Below, in pieces: positions 17,263 to 25,481 of a stretch of DNA of 64,000 bases. The position numbers and the translations under genes are program-made. The DNA is from DATARH01 sp036268425. Lineage in GTDB: Bacteria > Pseudomonadota > Alphaproteobacteria > ATCC43930 > CGMCC-115725. The stretch spans positions 124,001 through 188,000 of the forward strand of contig DATAUE010000074.1 in NCBI GenBank assembly GCA_036268425.1, read 5' to 3'. Positions within the stretch are counted from its first letter, which is position 1. Every line of letters starts with the position of its first letter. The notes beneath the pieces are model-generated. The model was given only the letters and a program-made list of their open reading frames with translations. It was not told the DNA's origin and searched no databases.

Positions 17263-18912
17263 TCACACCCGTTCCGCGCTGAAACGGGGGCGCAGGCCGG
17301 TACCGTAGCGTTTGAGCGCGCCTTCGTCCCCGACCGCGTTGGGGCGCTGGAAGATCCAGTTCTGCCACGCGGTCAGGCGGCCGAAAATCCGGGTTTCCAT
17401 GGTTTCCGGACCGGCAACCCGCAGATTGGCTTCAAGCGCGGTCAGCGCATCAGGTGAGAAATTGGCGCGCTCGTCGAGCACGAGGCGCACTTCTTCGTCC
17501 CAATCGATGTCGTCATAGGCGGCGGTTATGAGACCGAGCGCTTCGGCGCCTTCCGGCGACAGCGCCTCGCCGATCGCCTTTTCCGCGCGTTCAAGGCTTT
17601 CCGGCTCGCCGAGAAAACGGGTCGCCAGCCGGGTCATCCCGTTGCCGGTGGGATAAACACCGAAATTGAACGCCGACAGACAAAGCGTCGCGGTGCCGCT
17701 GTTGTCGCCGCGCGTGCCGCTGAACATAAAGGCGCGGTCCGCGGCAAAGACCAGTTCGGCCAGCGTTCCGGCGAAACAGTTTCCGGGTTCGACCAGCGTA
17801 ATCAGGCTGCGCGCGGTCATGTCGATGCGCTTCAAGACCCGCTTCCAGTAGAGCCGGATTTCGCGCCGGAACCAGTCGTCGGGCATTTCGCCGACGATGG
17901 CGTCAATCGCCAGCACCTTGGCCGGATCGCCTTCGCTGCGGAACAGGAGGGTACCGAGTTGCGGCTCGTTGAAGCGCAAATGCAGGATCGCGTCGTCGAG
18001 TTCGCGCGCCAGTGCCAGCGGCCAGAACGACGCGCTCACGATATCGGTGGTCGCAGGCAGGGCTTGCGGTCCGAACAGCGTGATCTCGGCGCGCCGCTTC
18101 CCGCGATCGAGCGCGATGCGGACATGCCGATAGGCGATCGTCGTGTCGGTGACGGTGCGTTCCAGCGGCGACAGCGCAACACCCTGCACACGTGCCGGAC
18201 GGTCGGAGGTTTCCGCCAGCATCGCGGCGCGCTCGCGCACCTTATCCGCCCACGATGATGGCGCCGCGATCTCGTCGACCAGCCGCCAGTCGAGCGCCCG
18301 CTGGCCGCGCTGCCCGTCTTCGCTGGCGCAGAACATATCGGCGCGGTCGCGCCGCACCTTGCGCTTGTCGGTGAGCCGGGTGACACCGCCGGTGCCGGGC
18401 AGGACGCCGAGCAACGGCACCTCCGGCAACGCCACTGCCGAGCGCCGGTCGTCGATCAGCATGATCCAATCGCAGGCCGCCGCGAGTTCGTACCCGCCAC
18501 CGGCCGCGGTGCCGCTCAGCGCGGCGAGGTAGCGCTGCCCCGAATTCGCCGACGCGTCCTCGATCGCGAGGCGCGTCTCGTTGGTGAATTTGCAGAAATT
18601 GACCTTGTGCGCATGCGTCGCCTTGGCGAGCGCCCCGATATTTGCGCCAGCGCAAAATACGTTGTCCTTGCCCGAACGGATGATGACGGTGCGGACCGCC
18701 GGATGCTCGAAGCGCAGCCGCGTCACGGCGTCGGCCAGCTCGATATCGACGCCGAGGTCGTATGAGTTCAGCTTCAGCTCGGTCCCGGCAAACAGCCCGC
18801 CGGCGGGATCGACATCCAGCGTCAGCGTCGCGATGGTACCGTCGGTGGCCAGCCGCCAATGCCGGTAGCGGCCCGGCTCTGTCGCGAAATCGATCTGCAT
18901 CGTGCGGCTCAT
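17263..18912 (-). CDS. boxC: 2,3-epoxybenzoyl-CoA dihydrolase
   Basis: The 549-residue enzyme is a double-length crotonase-superfamily protein, as BoxC is. The N-terminal half carries the CoA/oxyanion-hole elements KDNVFCAGANI and AALSGTAAGGGYELAAACDW, and a second crotonase-like half follows from about residue 290. It opens the ring of 2,3-epoxybenzoyl-CoA with two water molecules, releasing formate and giving an open-chain aldehyde-CoA. An alternative ATG lies at 18900. Transcription is divergent from the TRAP transporter across a 294-base gap, and boxB lies directly downstream. Confidence 0.92.
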   Translation of the reverse strand: MSRTMQIDFATEPGRYRHWRLATDGTIATLTLDVDPAGGLFAGTELKLNSYDLGVDIELADAVTRLRFEHPAVRTVIIRSGKDNVFCAGANIGALAKATHAHKVNFCKFTNETRLAIEDASANSGQRYLAALSGTAAGGGYELAAACDWIMLIDDRRSAVALPEVPLLGVLPGTGGVTRLTDKRKVRRDRADMFCASEDGQRGQRALDWRLVDEIAAPSSWADKVRERAAMLAETSDRPARVQGVALSPLERTVTDTTIAYRHVRIALDRGKRRAEITLFGPQALPATTDIVSASFWPLALARELDDAILHLRFNEPQLGTLLFRSEGDPAKVLAIDAIVGEMPDDWFRREIRLYWKRVLKRIDMTARSLITLVEPGNCFAGTLAELVFAADRAFMFSGTRGDNSGTATLCLSAFNFGVYPTGNGMTRLATRFLGEPESLERAEKAIGEALSPEGAEALGLITAAYDDIDWDEEVRLVLDERANFSPDALTALEANLRVAGPETMETRIFGRLTAWQNWIFQRPNAVGDEGALKRYGTGLRPRFSAERV

Positions 18913-19206
18913 CCTTCACCAACACGGGATTATAGCGCTCGCTCCCCCTCTCGCGAGCCTCAGTGAACGCCGATCAGAACCCGCGTCAATCAGGATTGCC
19001 GCGATCTGCCGCAGACACGCTAATATGCTGGCAATCAGTCGCGCCGCGCAGACCTTGCCGGCACTTGGAATGACCGCTATCAGGGCAGTTTGGACGATAC
19101 GTTACGGCAGGGACTGCCGCCCGCCCGAAGGCGAGCGCTGACCCCTTCAAAAAAAAGCGCGACGCTCTCGACAGCTTCGTGCCCAACACAAGGAAGGAAA
19201 AACCTG
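18913..19206. promoter_or_regulatory. Divergent control region boxCB / TRAP transporter
   Basis: These 294 bases hold no supported gene and must contain the promoters of the minus-strand boxC-boxB unit and the plus-strand TRAP unit. I cannot assign -35/-10 boxes or an operator with confidence, and no regulator gene such as BoxR lies next to it. Confidence 0.4.
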
Positions 19207-20232
19207 ATGACTCAGACCCGCCGCACCTTGCTGTCGCGCGCCTCGCTCGCGATTGCGGGCGCTGTCGCTGCGCCCGCGATCCTGCATTGGCCGGCACAAG
19301 CCGCCGCCGAATTCACCTATAAATGCGGCACTGCGCTGCCCGACGGTCACCCGCTGTGCATCCGCGGTCGCGAGGCAGCGGCCAAGATCAAGGAAGAAAG
19401 CGGCGGCCGGCTCGACATTACCTTTTACACCAACAGCGTGCTCGGCCAGGACACCGCGATGATTTCGCAGGCCATCGCCGGTGCGCTGGAAATGTATTGC
19501 CTGCCGATCGACCTGCTCGCGCCAAAGAACGAGGCTTGCGGCATCTTCGGTGTCGGCTTTGCCTTTGACGGCTACAAGCATATCTGGGACGCGATGGACG
19601 GTGATCTCGGCGGTTATCTGCGCGGGATCGCCGAGCAGATCGGATTTCACTGTATCGAGAAATGCCCCGATCACGGCTTCCGCGAGATCACCACAAAGTC
19701 AAAGGCGATCAACTCTCCCGACGACCTCAAAGGCATGAAAATCCGCCTGCCGGTCGCGCCTTATCTGATTGCGTTGTTCAAGGCGCTTGGAGCGTCGCCG
19801 ACCCCGATCAATTTCGGCGAAGTCTATAGCGCGTTGCAGACGGGCCTCGTCGATGGGCAGGAGAATCCGCTGATCCTGATCGACACAGCCAAGCTCTACG
19901 AGGTTCAGAAATATTGCAGCATCACCAATCATGTCTGGGCCGGCATTCATTATTCGTTCTCGAACCCGGCATGGAAACGGCTGCCGCCCGACCTCCAGCA
20001 GCTTTCGGAAAAGCATTTCAATGCCGCTGCCATTACCGAGCGCGAGGACTGGCAGAAGATGACCAAGGAGGAAACCCAGAACCTGACCAGCAAGGGGATG
20101 ACGTTCAACAGTCCCGACATCAAGCCGTTTCAGGAGGTACTGAAAAAGGCCGGATTCTATGCGGACATGAAGAAGAAGTCGGGCGACAAAGCCTGGGCGC
20201 TACTCGAAAAATACGTCGGTCCTCTAGCTTGA
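19207..20232 (+). CDS. TRAP transporter substrate-binding protein (DctP family)
   Basis: I start it at ATG 19207, with AAGGAAGG just upstream, giving 341 residues. The N-terminus TRRTLLSRASLAIAGAVAAP looks like a Tat-type signal peptide with paired arginines, so the protein is periplasmic. The body is DctP-like, including KGMKIRLPVAPYLIALFKALGASPTPINFGEVYSALQTGLVDGQENP across residues about 178-224, the stretch that carries the conserved Arg that binds a substrate carboxylate. It captures an organic acid for the permease encoded 53 bases downstream. Being divergent from boxCB, an aromatic acid is one possible ligand, but that is inference. Confidence 0.9.
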   Translation: MTQTRRTLLSRASLAIAGAVAAPAILHWPAQAAAEFTYKCGTALPDGHPLCIRGREAAAKIKEESGGRLDITFYTNSVLGQDTAMISQAIAGALEMYCLPIDLLAPKNEACGIFGVGFAFDGYKHIWDAMDGDLGGYLRGIAEQIGFHCIEKCPDHGFREITTKSKAINSPDDLKGMKIRLPVAPYLIALFKALGASPTPINFGEVYSALQTGLVDGQENPLILIDTAKLYEVQKYCSITNHVWAGIHYSFSNPAWKRLPPDLQQLSEKHFNAAAITEREDWQKMTKEETQNLTSKGMTFNSPDIKPFQEVLKKAGFYADMKKKSGDKAWALLEKYVGPLA

Positions 20233-20280
20233 TCGCACAGTCGGCCTGATCGCACAGTTGGCCTGATCGCAAAGAGGAGG
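20230..20280. repeat. Triple 17-bp tandem repeat starting at the dctP-like stop codon
   Basis: TGATCGCACAGTCGGCC (20230-20246), TGATCGCACAGTTGGCC (20247-20263) and TGATCGCAAAGAGGAGG (from 20264) are near-identical 17-base units. The first begins with the TGA stop of the TRAP binding-protein gene, and the last has become the ribosome-binding site of the permease gene. Confidence 0.8.
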
Positions 20281-20285
20281 CGGGT

Positions 20286-22166
20286 ATGAGCCACTCCGCA
20301 GCGGAGACCGCGGATATCGGGGTATCGTGGAGCGGCGTACGCCGCTCCGCCTTTCTGATCGACATGATAATCGGCCGCGTCACCGAGGCGATCGGCGCGA
20401 TGCTGGTGGTCGCAGAAGTTTGCATCCTGTTTGCCGGGGTCGTCTCACGTTACGTGTTTGACAGTCCCATCATGTGGACCGACGAACTCGGAACGTTCCT
20501 GTTTCTATGGCTGGCCATGCTCGGTGCGGTCGTCGCGTTGCGCCGCGACGGCCACATGCGGCTGACGACATTCGTCAACTGGTGCTCGCCGGCGTGGAAC
20601 GGTTGGCTTGGCAGCGTCGCGGCGCTGGTCGTTATTGCTTTTGTTCTCGAAATCATTGTCCCGGCTTATGCTTACCTTCAGGTTCAGGAATCCACTGAAC
20701 TCATCACCCTGAATATTTCCGACGGGTATCGAGTCGTTGCCATCCTGGTGGGCGCCGGCCTGATCTCGGTCGTTGCGTTGTTGCGGTTGCTCGAAACCAC
20801 CAATTTTCGCGGCTTCTTGGCGGCGCTGGCGGTGGTCGGCGGCATCGCCACGGCCTTGTGGCTGGCGCAGCCGGTGCTGATCGCAATGGGCTCCGGCAGC
20901 CTCATCCTGTTCTTTGTCGTTATTGTCGCGGTCTGCGTTTTTATCGGCGTCCCGATCGCCTTTACCTTTGGCATCGCCACCTTGTCCTACCTCGCGCTGA
21001 CCACGAACCTGCCGATGACGATCGTGATCAATCGCATCGACGACGGCATTTCCAACCTGCTCCTGCTTGCCGTCCCGATGTTTGTCTTTCTCGGCCTCCT
21101 GATGGAGATGACCGGGATCGCCCGCGTCATGGTCAATTTCCTGGCGACGCTGGTTGGGCATGTCAAAGGCGGGTTGTCGTATGTACTGCTCGGGGCGATG
21201 TATCTGGTGTCCGGCATCTCGGGGTCGAAAGCCGCCGATATGGCGGCGGTCGCACCGATCCTGTTCCCCGAGATGCAGCGCCGCGGCAGTCATCCCGGCG
21301 AGTTGTCGTCGCTGCTGGCGACGTCCAGCGCCATGTCCGAGACAATCCCGCCGAGCCTCGTTTTGATCACCATCGGGTCGGTGGTGCCGGGCCTGTCGAT
21401 CGCGGCGCTCTTCACCGGAGGATTGCTGCCGGCTCTGGTTGCGGCGTTGGCATTGGTCGCCGTGGCATGGTGGCGTTCGCGCAACGAGGATAAGGGCGCT
21501 GGCAAGCGAGCCCCGTTCTCGCTGATGGCAAAGACGTTTCTTATTGCCGTGCCGGGGCTGACGCTGCCGTTTGTGATCCGCTTTACGGTCATCGAAGGCA
21601 TCGCGACGGCCACCGAGGTGTCGACCGTCGGCGTTGTCTACACCGCGCTGCTCGGTCTCCTCGTCTATCGCCAGTTCGACTGGCGGCGGATCTATCCGAT
21701 CCTCGTCGAGACCGTATCGCTGACCGGCGCGGTGATGATGATCATCGGCACCGCGACCGCGATGGCGTGGGCCTTGACGCAATCCGGCTTTTCGCTGTGG
21801 CTGGTGTCGGTGATGGCGGCGGTGCCGGGCGGTAGCTGGGGTTTTCTGGCGATTACGATTGTCGCGTTCATCATTCTCGGCAGCGTGCTCGAAGGCCTGC
21901 CGGCGATTGTGCTGTTCGGACCGCTGTTGTTTCCCGTGGCAAAATCGATGGGCGTACATGAGGTGCATTACGCGATGGTCGTGATCCTGGCGATGGGGAT
22001 CGGCCTGTTTGCGCCGCCGTTCGGGGTCGGGTTTTACGGTGCCTGTGCGATCGGCCGCACCAACCCCGACGATTCGCTGTGGCGCATCTGGCCCTATATC
22101 GGCGCGTTGGTGGTCTCGCTGTTGATTGTTGCCGCGATACCCTGGTTGTCGATCGGCTTCCTGTAA
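20286..22166 (+). CDS. TRAP transporter fused permease (DctQ-DctM)
   Basis: The 626-residue membrane protein joins the small and large TRAP permeases. Residues about 25-190 resemble DctQ, with SRYVFDSPIMWTDELGTFLF split around 57-76 and four helices. Residues about 205-626 are the 12-helix DctM domain with VGVPIAFTFGI-like, SGSKAADMAAVAP and MAMGIGLFAPPFGVGFY-like elements. It imports the ligand delivered by the preceding binding protein using the sodium gradient. GAGGAGG lies just before the ATG. Fused DctQM proteins are known but are the minority arrangement. An SDR gene follows 15 bases downstream. Confidence 0.92.
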   Translation: MSHSAAETADIGVSWSGVRRSAFLIDMIIGRVTEAIGAMLVVAEVCILFAGVVSRYVFDSPIMWTDELGTFLFLWLAMLGAVVALRRDGHMRLTTFVNWCSPAWNGWLGSVAALVVIAFVLEIIVPAYAYLQVQESTELITLNISDGYRVVAILVGAGLISVVALLRLLETTNFRGFLAALAVVGGIATALWLAQPVLIAMGSGSLILFFVVIVAVCVFIGVPIAFTFGIATLSYLALTTNLPMTIVINRIDDGISNLLLLAVPMFVFLGLLMEMTGIARVMVNFLATLVGHVKGGLSYVLLGAMYLVSGISGSKAADMAAVAPILFPEMQRRGSHPGELSSLLATSSAMSETIPPSLVLITIGSVVPGLSIAALFTGGLLPALVAALALVAVAWWRSRNEDKGAGKRAPFSLMAKTFLIAVPGLTLPFVIRFTVIEGIATATEVSTVGVVYTALLGLLVYRQFDWRRIYPILVETVSLTGAVMMIIGTATAMAWALTQSGFSLWLVSVMAAVPGGSWGFLAITIVAFIILGSVLEGLPAIVLFGPLLFPVAKSMGVHEVHYAMVVILAMGIGLFAPPFGVGFYGACAIGRTNPDDSLWRIWPYIGALVVSLLIVAAIPWLSIGFL

Positions 22167-22181
22167 GCCGAGAGATGTAAA

Positions 22182-22967
22182 ATGCCGGATGCCGCCAGCC
22201 CGTTCCGCCTCGACGGCAAGGTCGCCCTGGTGACCGGCGCCGGACGCGGCATCGGCCGGGCCATCGCGCTGGCATTGTCCGAGGCCGGCGCGGAATTGCT
22301 GCTCAACAGCCGCACGCAAAGCGAACTCGACGCCGTCGCCGCAACGATCGCCGAGCGCGGCGGCCGGGCGCGGACAGTGATGTTCGACATGACCGACAGC
22401 ACCGCGGTGCGCGCCGCAATCGGCAGCCTGGAGCGGCTCGACGTGCTGGTCAACAATGCCGGGTTCAACCGGCCGCAACCGTTTCTCGATGTCGATGACG
22501 AGACGCTCGACCGCATGGTTGCGCTGAACGTCAAATCGGTGTTTGTCGCTGCCCAGGCGGCGGCGCGGCTCATGGCCAGAACCGGAGCCAGCGCGGGAGC
22601 CGGAGCCGGAGCGGGCGTCATCATCAACATGACATCGCAGATGGGCCATGTCGGCTCGGAGCGGAACCGCACCGTCTATGTGATGACCAAGCATGCGATC
22701 GAGGGGCTGACCAAGGCGATGGCGGTCGAATTGGCGCCCAAGGGCGTGCGCGTCGTGTCGATCGCACCGACCTTTGTCGAGACGCCGCTGACCAAGCCGT
22801 TTCTCGACGACCCCGACACCCGCAAATGGATTATCGACCGCATCCCGCTCGGTCGCACCGGCACGGTCGACGAGGTGGCGCATGCCGTCGTTTTCTTGGC
22901 GTCGCCGGCGGCGGCCTTGGTGACGGGATCGAGCCTGCTGGTTGATGGCGGCTGGACCGCCTGGTGA
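22182..22967 (+). CDS. SDR-family NAD(P)-dependent oxidoreductase
   Basis: This 261-residue classical short-chain dehydrogenase has the cofactor loop TGAGRGIG (residues 18-25), LVNNAG, the active-site Ser region NMTSQMG, and the YVMTK catalytic Tyr-Lys pair. It is close in style to 3-oxoacyl-ACP reductase or gluconate 5-dehydrogenase. A run of Gly-Ala residues (GASAGAGAGAG, about 137-147), encoded by GGAGCC-like codons, sits before the active-site strand and looks like a recent microsatellite expansion. It is 15 bases downstream of the TRAP permease and probably acts on the imported compound. Confidence 0.88.
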   Translation: MPDAASPFRLDGKVALVTGAGRGIGRAIALALSEAGAELLLNSRTQSELDAVAATIAERGGRARTVMFDMTDSTAVRAAIGSLERLDVLVNNAGFNRPQPFLDVDDETLDRMVALNVKSVFVAAQAAARLMARTGASAGAGAGAGVIINMTSQMGHVGSERNRTVYVMTKHAIEGLTKAMAVELAPKGVRVVSIAPTFVETPLTKPFLDDPDTRKWIIDRIPLGRTGTVDEVAHAVVFLASPAAALVTGSSLLVDGGWTAW

Positions 22968-23062
22968 GCGCGGCGCGCGCAAATTAAGCATGAGAACACT
23001 TGAACGCCGCCGCCGTTTGGCCCAAGACGGCCTCTGCATCACACGCGCTTTGGGATTAGGCG

Positions 23063-23470
23063 ATGCCCAGGCTCACGCTGCGTATCGACTTTGACGACGA
23101 CCGGGCGATCGGTCCCGGCAAGATCAAGCTGCTCGAACTGATCGACGCTCTCGGCTCGATCTCGGCGGCGGGGCGCCGCATGGGTATGTCATACCGGCGC
23201 GCATGGCTGCTGGTTGATGCCTTGAACCGATGTTTCCGCGAGCCGCTGGTCGATTCGCATGCCGGCGGCGCACATGGTGGCGGTGCCGCGCTGACCCCGG
23301 CCGGGGTCGCGGTGGTGCGACACTATCGGGCCGTCGAGGCGGCGGCGCATGCGGCGGGCGCGGCGCATATCGAGGCGCTGACCAATGCCCTCGCCGATCC
23401 CGACCCGGCCAAACCGCCGGCCGAGGCGGAAGGGAAATCGCTGGCGCGCTCTGCTGCGGGAATGCCGTAG
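23063..23470 (+). CDS. ModE N-terminal-like winged-helix regulator without molybdate-binding domain
   Basis: The 135-residue protein has the LysR-like winged helix of ModE: GPGKIKLLELIDALGSISAAGRRMGMSYRRAWLLVDALN, split across residues about 17-55, followed by a wing and ALTPAGVAVVRHYRAVE. It ends after about 115 structured residues and has no C-terminal TOBE/Mop domains, so it cannot bind molybdate in the way E. coli ModE does. Such ModE-N-only proteins are usually molybdate or tungstate-linked repressors or act through a separate sensor. A separate Mop protein lies 1 kb away at 24437-24643, converging with it. Confidence 0.82.
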   Translation: MPRLTLRIDFDDDRAIGPGKIKLLELIDALGSISAAGRRMGMSYRRAWLLVDALNRCFREPLVDSHAGGAHGGGAALTPAGVAVVRHYRAVEAAAHAAGAAHIEALTNALADPDPAKPPAEAEGKSLARSAAGMP

Positions 23471-23533
23471 AAGGCAGCCTGGGTGTCAGGCTGCCTGGGT
23501 ATCAGGCCGCTTGAAAATCAGGCCGCTTGGGCG
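23471..23533. repeat. 16-bp tandem repeats across the stop of the DUF364 gene
   Basis: TCAGGCTGCCTGGGTA (23486-23501), TCAGGCCGCTTGAAAA (23502-23517) and TCAGGCCGCTTGGGCG (23518-23533) are 16-base units, with a degenerate fourth at 23471-23485. On the minus strand each unit ends in TGA, the last being the true stop of the DUF364 gene. The first units also form a hairpin (GGCAGCCT with AGGCTGCC) between the two converging genes. Confidence 0.8.
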
Positions 23534-24390
23534 CCAAGCTCTGGCGAGCGCCGGGCCAGCACGATTTTCTGCGCCGAGCGGCCAAAGAAATGATAGCCCG
23601 AGCCGCCTTCGGCCAGGAGGTCGAGAAAAGCGTCGGGGTCGGTGATCTTGACGCAGCCAAGCACATCGGCGCCGCGCGCCAGAAACGCGTCGGCCAGCAT
23701 GCCGACCGTCGGCCCGACAATCGTCACCCGAGCCTGCGGCCGCACCAGCGCCAGCAATTCCTCCAGCGTGTTGTTGACCAGGGTCGAGCCGGTAATCAGC
23801 ACGACATCGGCCAACGGCAATACCGTCGCGGCCTGTTCGGCGGGGCGAAAAAACGGCAACTCCTCGGCCTTCAGCGTCGCGGGGTCTTTTTCCAGCACCA
23901 GAAACGGCTGTTTGCGGCGCTTCAGTTCCTTGAGGAACGGCACAAAAGCGCCGACCACGACGACCTGCTCGCCCGGCCGGATCGCCGTTGCGTCGAACGC
24001 GTCGACGCCGGTTTTGAGTTCGATGTCGGGGTTGGGGTGACGCTCCCAGCAATAATCCGCCAGGGCGTTGACCGCGGCGATCCCGACGGCGCGGCGAATG
24101 CCGTGGCTGGAAAGCGCCTCGCGCGCCACCTCGATCGCCTTGCGGCCGGCGAGCTTGCCGGGAAACGGCATCGCCATCGCCGAACTTGGGCAGCACACCG
24201 CTTCGGGGATCGTCTTGATCGGCGTGGCGCAGCTTCCGGCGTGGCCGGTGTCGAGCTTGATGCCGGTGAAAAACAGTCCGACGACGGCCCGCTCCACCGT
24301 AATCCGCTCGGCTGCCGGGCCTAGTATTGCCTCGATCGCGGCAATCGTTTCGTCAAGGATTGGGCTGGCTTCGAGCTGCTGCATCGTCAT
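23518..24390 (-). CDS. DUF364/DUF4213 protein, putative metal-related Rossmann-like protein
   Basis: The 290-residue protein has an N-terminal DUF4213-like part (about 10-110, with the cysteine-containing stretch HAGSCATPIKT and EAVCCPSSAMAM) and a C-terminal DUF364 Rossmann-like part (about 130-280, with VVVVGAFVPFL, DVVLITGSTLVNNTL and TIVGPTVGML). The family has been described as a putative heavy-metal chelation domain, and genes of this type often sit with molybdate or iron transport. Its true function is unknown. Here it lies 47 bases after the ModE-like regulator gene, converging, and downstream of the Mop gene on the same strand. Confidence 0.78.
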   Translation of the reverse strand: MTMQQLEASPILDETIAAIEAILGPAAERITVERAVVGLFFTGIKLDTGHAGSCATPIKTIPEAVCCPSSAMAMPFPGKLAGRKAIEVAREALSSHGIRRAVGIAAVNALADYCWERHPNPDIELKTGVDAFDATAIRPGEQVVVVGAFVPFLKELKRRKQPFLVLEKDPATLKAEELPFFRPAEQAATVLPLADVVLITGSTLVNNTLEELLALVRPQARVTIVGPTVGMLADAFLARGADVLGCVKITDPDAFLDLLAEGGSGYHFFGRSAQKIVLARRSPELGAQAA

Positions 24391-24436
24391 CTCCGAAAAT
24401 CGCTGAGCGGCGTTGACGGCTTTTAGCGCTACGGCG

Positions 24437-24643
24437 CTATTTCGCGACCATCACATCAGACGCTTTGATCACCGCAATGGCTTCGTCACCGGCTGCAAGG
24501 CCCAGTTCCTCGACGGCTTCGTTGGTGATCGACGACGTGACGATCACGCCGCCGCCGATATCGATGCGGATATGCGCTGTCGTCGCACCTTTGCGGACTT
24601 CGACGATGCGGCCTTTGAGCTGGTTGCGGGCGCTGAGTTTCAT
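24437..24643 (-). CDS. Molbindin (Mop/TOBE domain molybdate-binding protein)
   Basis: The 68-residue protein is a single Mop domain. SARNQLKGRIVEVRKGATTAHI, split at residues 3-24, and the closing AVIKASDVMVAK match molbindins almost end to end. These small proteins oligomerise and bind molybdate or tungstate oxyanions in the cytoplasm, for storage or delivery. GGAGGCAC lies just before the ATG. The DUF364 gene lies 46 bases downstream on the same strand, so the two are probably one operon. Confidence 0.9.
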   Translation of the reverse strand: MKLSARNQLKGRIVEVRKGATTAHIRIDIGGGVIVTSSITNEAVEELGLAAGDEAIAVIKASDVMVAK

Positions 24644-24667
24644 CTGTGCCTCCAGGTTCGGGGAGTT

Positions 24668-25468
24668 CTACGGAACGCTGCCGCGCGCCGCCCAGGCGGT
24701 TGCCGCCATCGAGCGCGGGCCGTCAACTCCGCCTGACAGATAGGCACGACGCACCGCGGCCGACAAGGCGTCAAGCCGGTCCGGCGGTAATCCTTTGACA
24801 TAATCGCCGACCGGGCCCTGCGCATTCTCGATCGGCGCCCAGTAATCGGCGAAATCGGCGTATTCGATGCGGATCGTCAGCGATGTCGCGCGCACATCGC
24901 GCAGCCCGGCTGCCTCGAAAGCGGCGGAGAGCTGTCCCGGGCCGGTCAGCGGGCTCGAATAATGCCGGCCACGCGCCTGGTCCGCCGCCGGGTCGAGCGC
25001 GGCTGCGGTATCCCAGAAAATCCGTTGGTAGACGAGGCCGCCGGGAAAATCCCACACCGCCGCGGCGACGGTGCCGCCGGGCTTTGTAACGCGCCGCATT
25101 CCGGCGATCGCTGCCCTCGGATCGGACATGAAATTGAGCGCGATCAGCGAATAGGCGCGATCGAAGCCGGCGGGCGGAAAGTCCAGCGCCGTCGCATCCC
25201 CGACGACGAACGACAGTCGCGGATCGCTGTTTCGTGCCGCGGCAAATGCAATATAGGGCGCCGCAATATCGATGCCGGTGATCGCGGATGGCTCATAATA
25301 TGCCGCCAATGTCAGCGCCAGACTGCCGGTGCCACAGCCGACATCGAGCACACGGTCCCCAGCGGCGATGCCGGCGAAACCAATCAACTGCTCCGCCAGC
25401 CGGCCGCTCCAGCGCCCCATCAGCCGCTCATAGGCTGCGGCATCGTTTGCCGTATATCGTGACGCCAT
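24668..25468 (-). CDS. Class I SAM-dependent methyltransferase
   Basis: The 266-residue protein starts at ATG 25468 (MASRYTANDAAAYER), the natural start of this family, although the frame stays open upstream in antisense sequence. Motif I reads VLDVGCGTGSLAL, the acidic residue after it is in GIDIAAPYI, and motif post-II reads VVGDATALDFP. It resembles UbiE/COQ5-like small-molecule methyltransferases, but the substrate is unknown. It lies 24 bases upstream of the Mop gene and 13 bases downstream of the 6PGDH-like gene, all on the minus strand. Confidence 0.85.
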   Translation of the reverse strand: MASRYTANDAAAYERLMGRWSGRLAEQLIGFAGIAAGDRVLDVGCGTGSLALTLAAYYEPSAITGIDIAAPYIAFAAARNSDPRLSFVVGDATALDFPPAGFDRAYSLIALNFMSDPRAAIAGMRRVTKPGGTVAAAVWDFPGGLVYQRIFWDTAAALDPAADQARGRHYSSPLTGPGQLSAAFEAAGLRDVRATSLTIRIEYADFADYWAPIENAQGPVGDYVKGLPPDRLDALSAAVRRAYLSGGVDGPRSMAATAWAARGSVP

Positions 25469-25481
25469 GCGGCGGCTCGAC

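Noticed and set aside
20505..23042. An 845-residue minus-strand frame
   Set aside because: Antisense to the fused TRAP permease and SDR genes; composition is Arg/His/Asp/Gln-rich as expected for a shadow frame.
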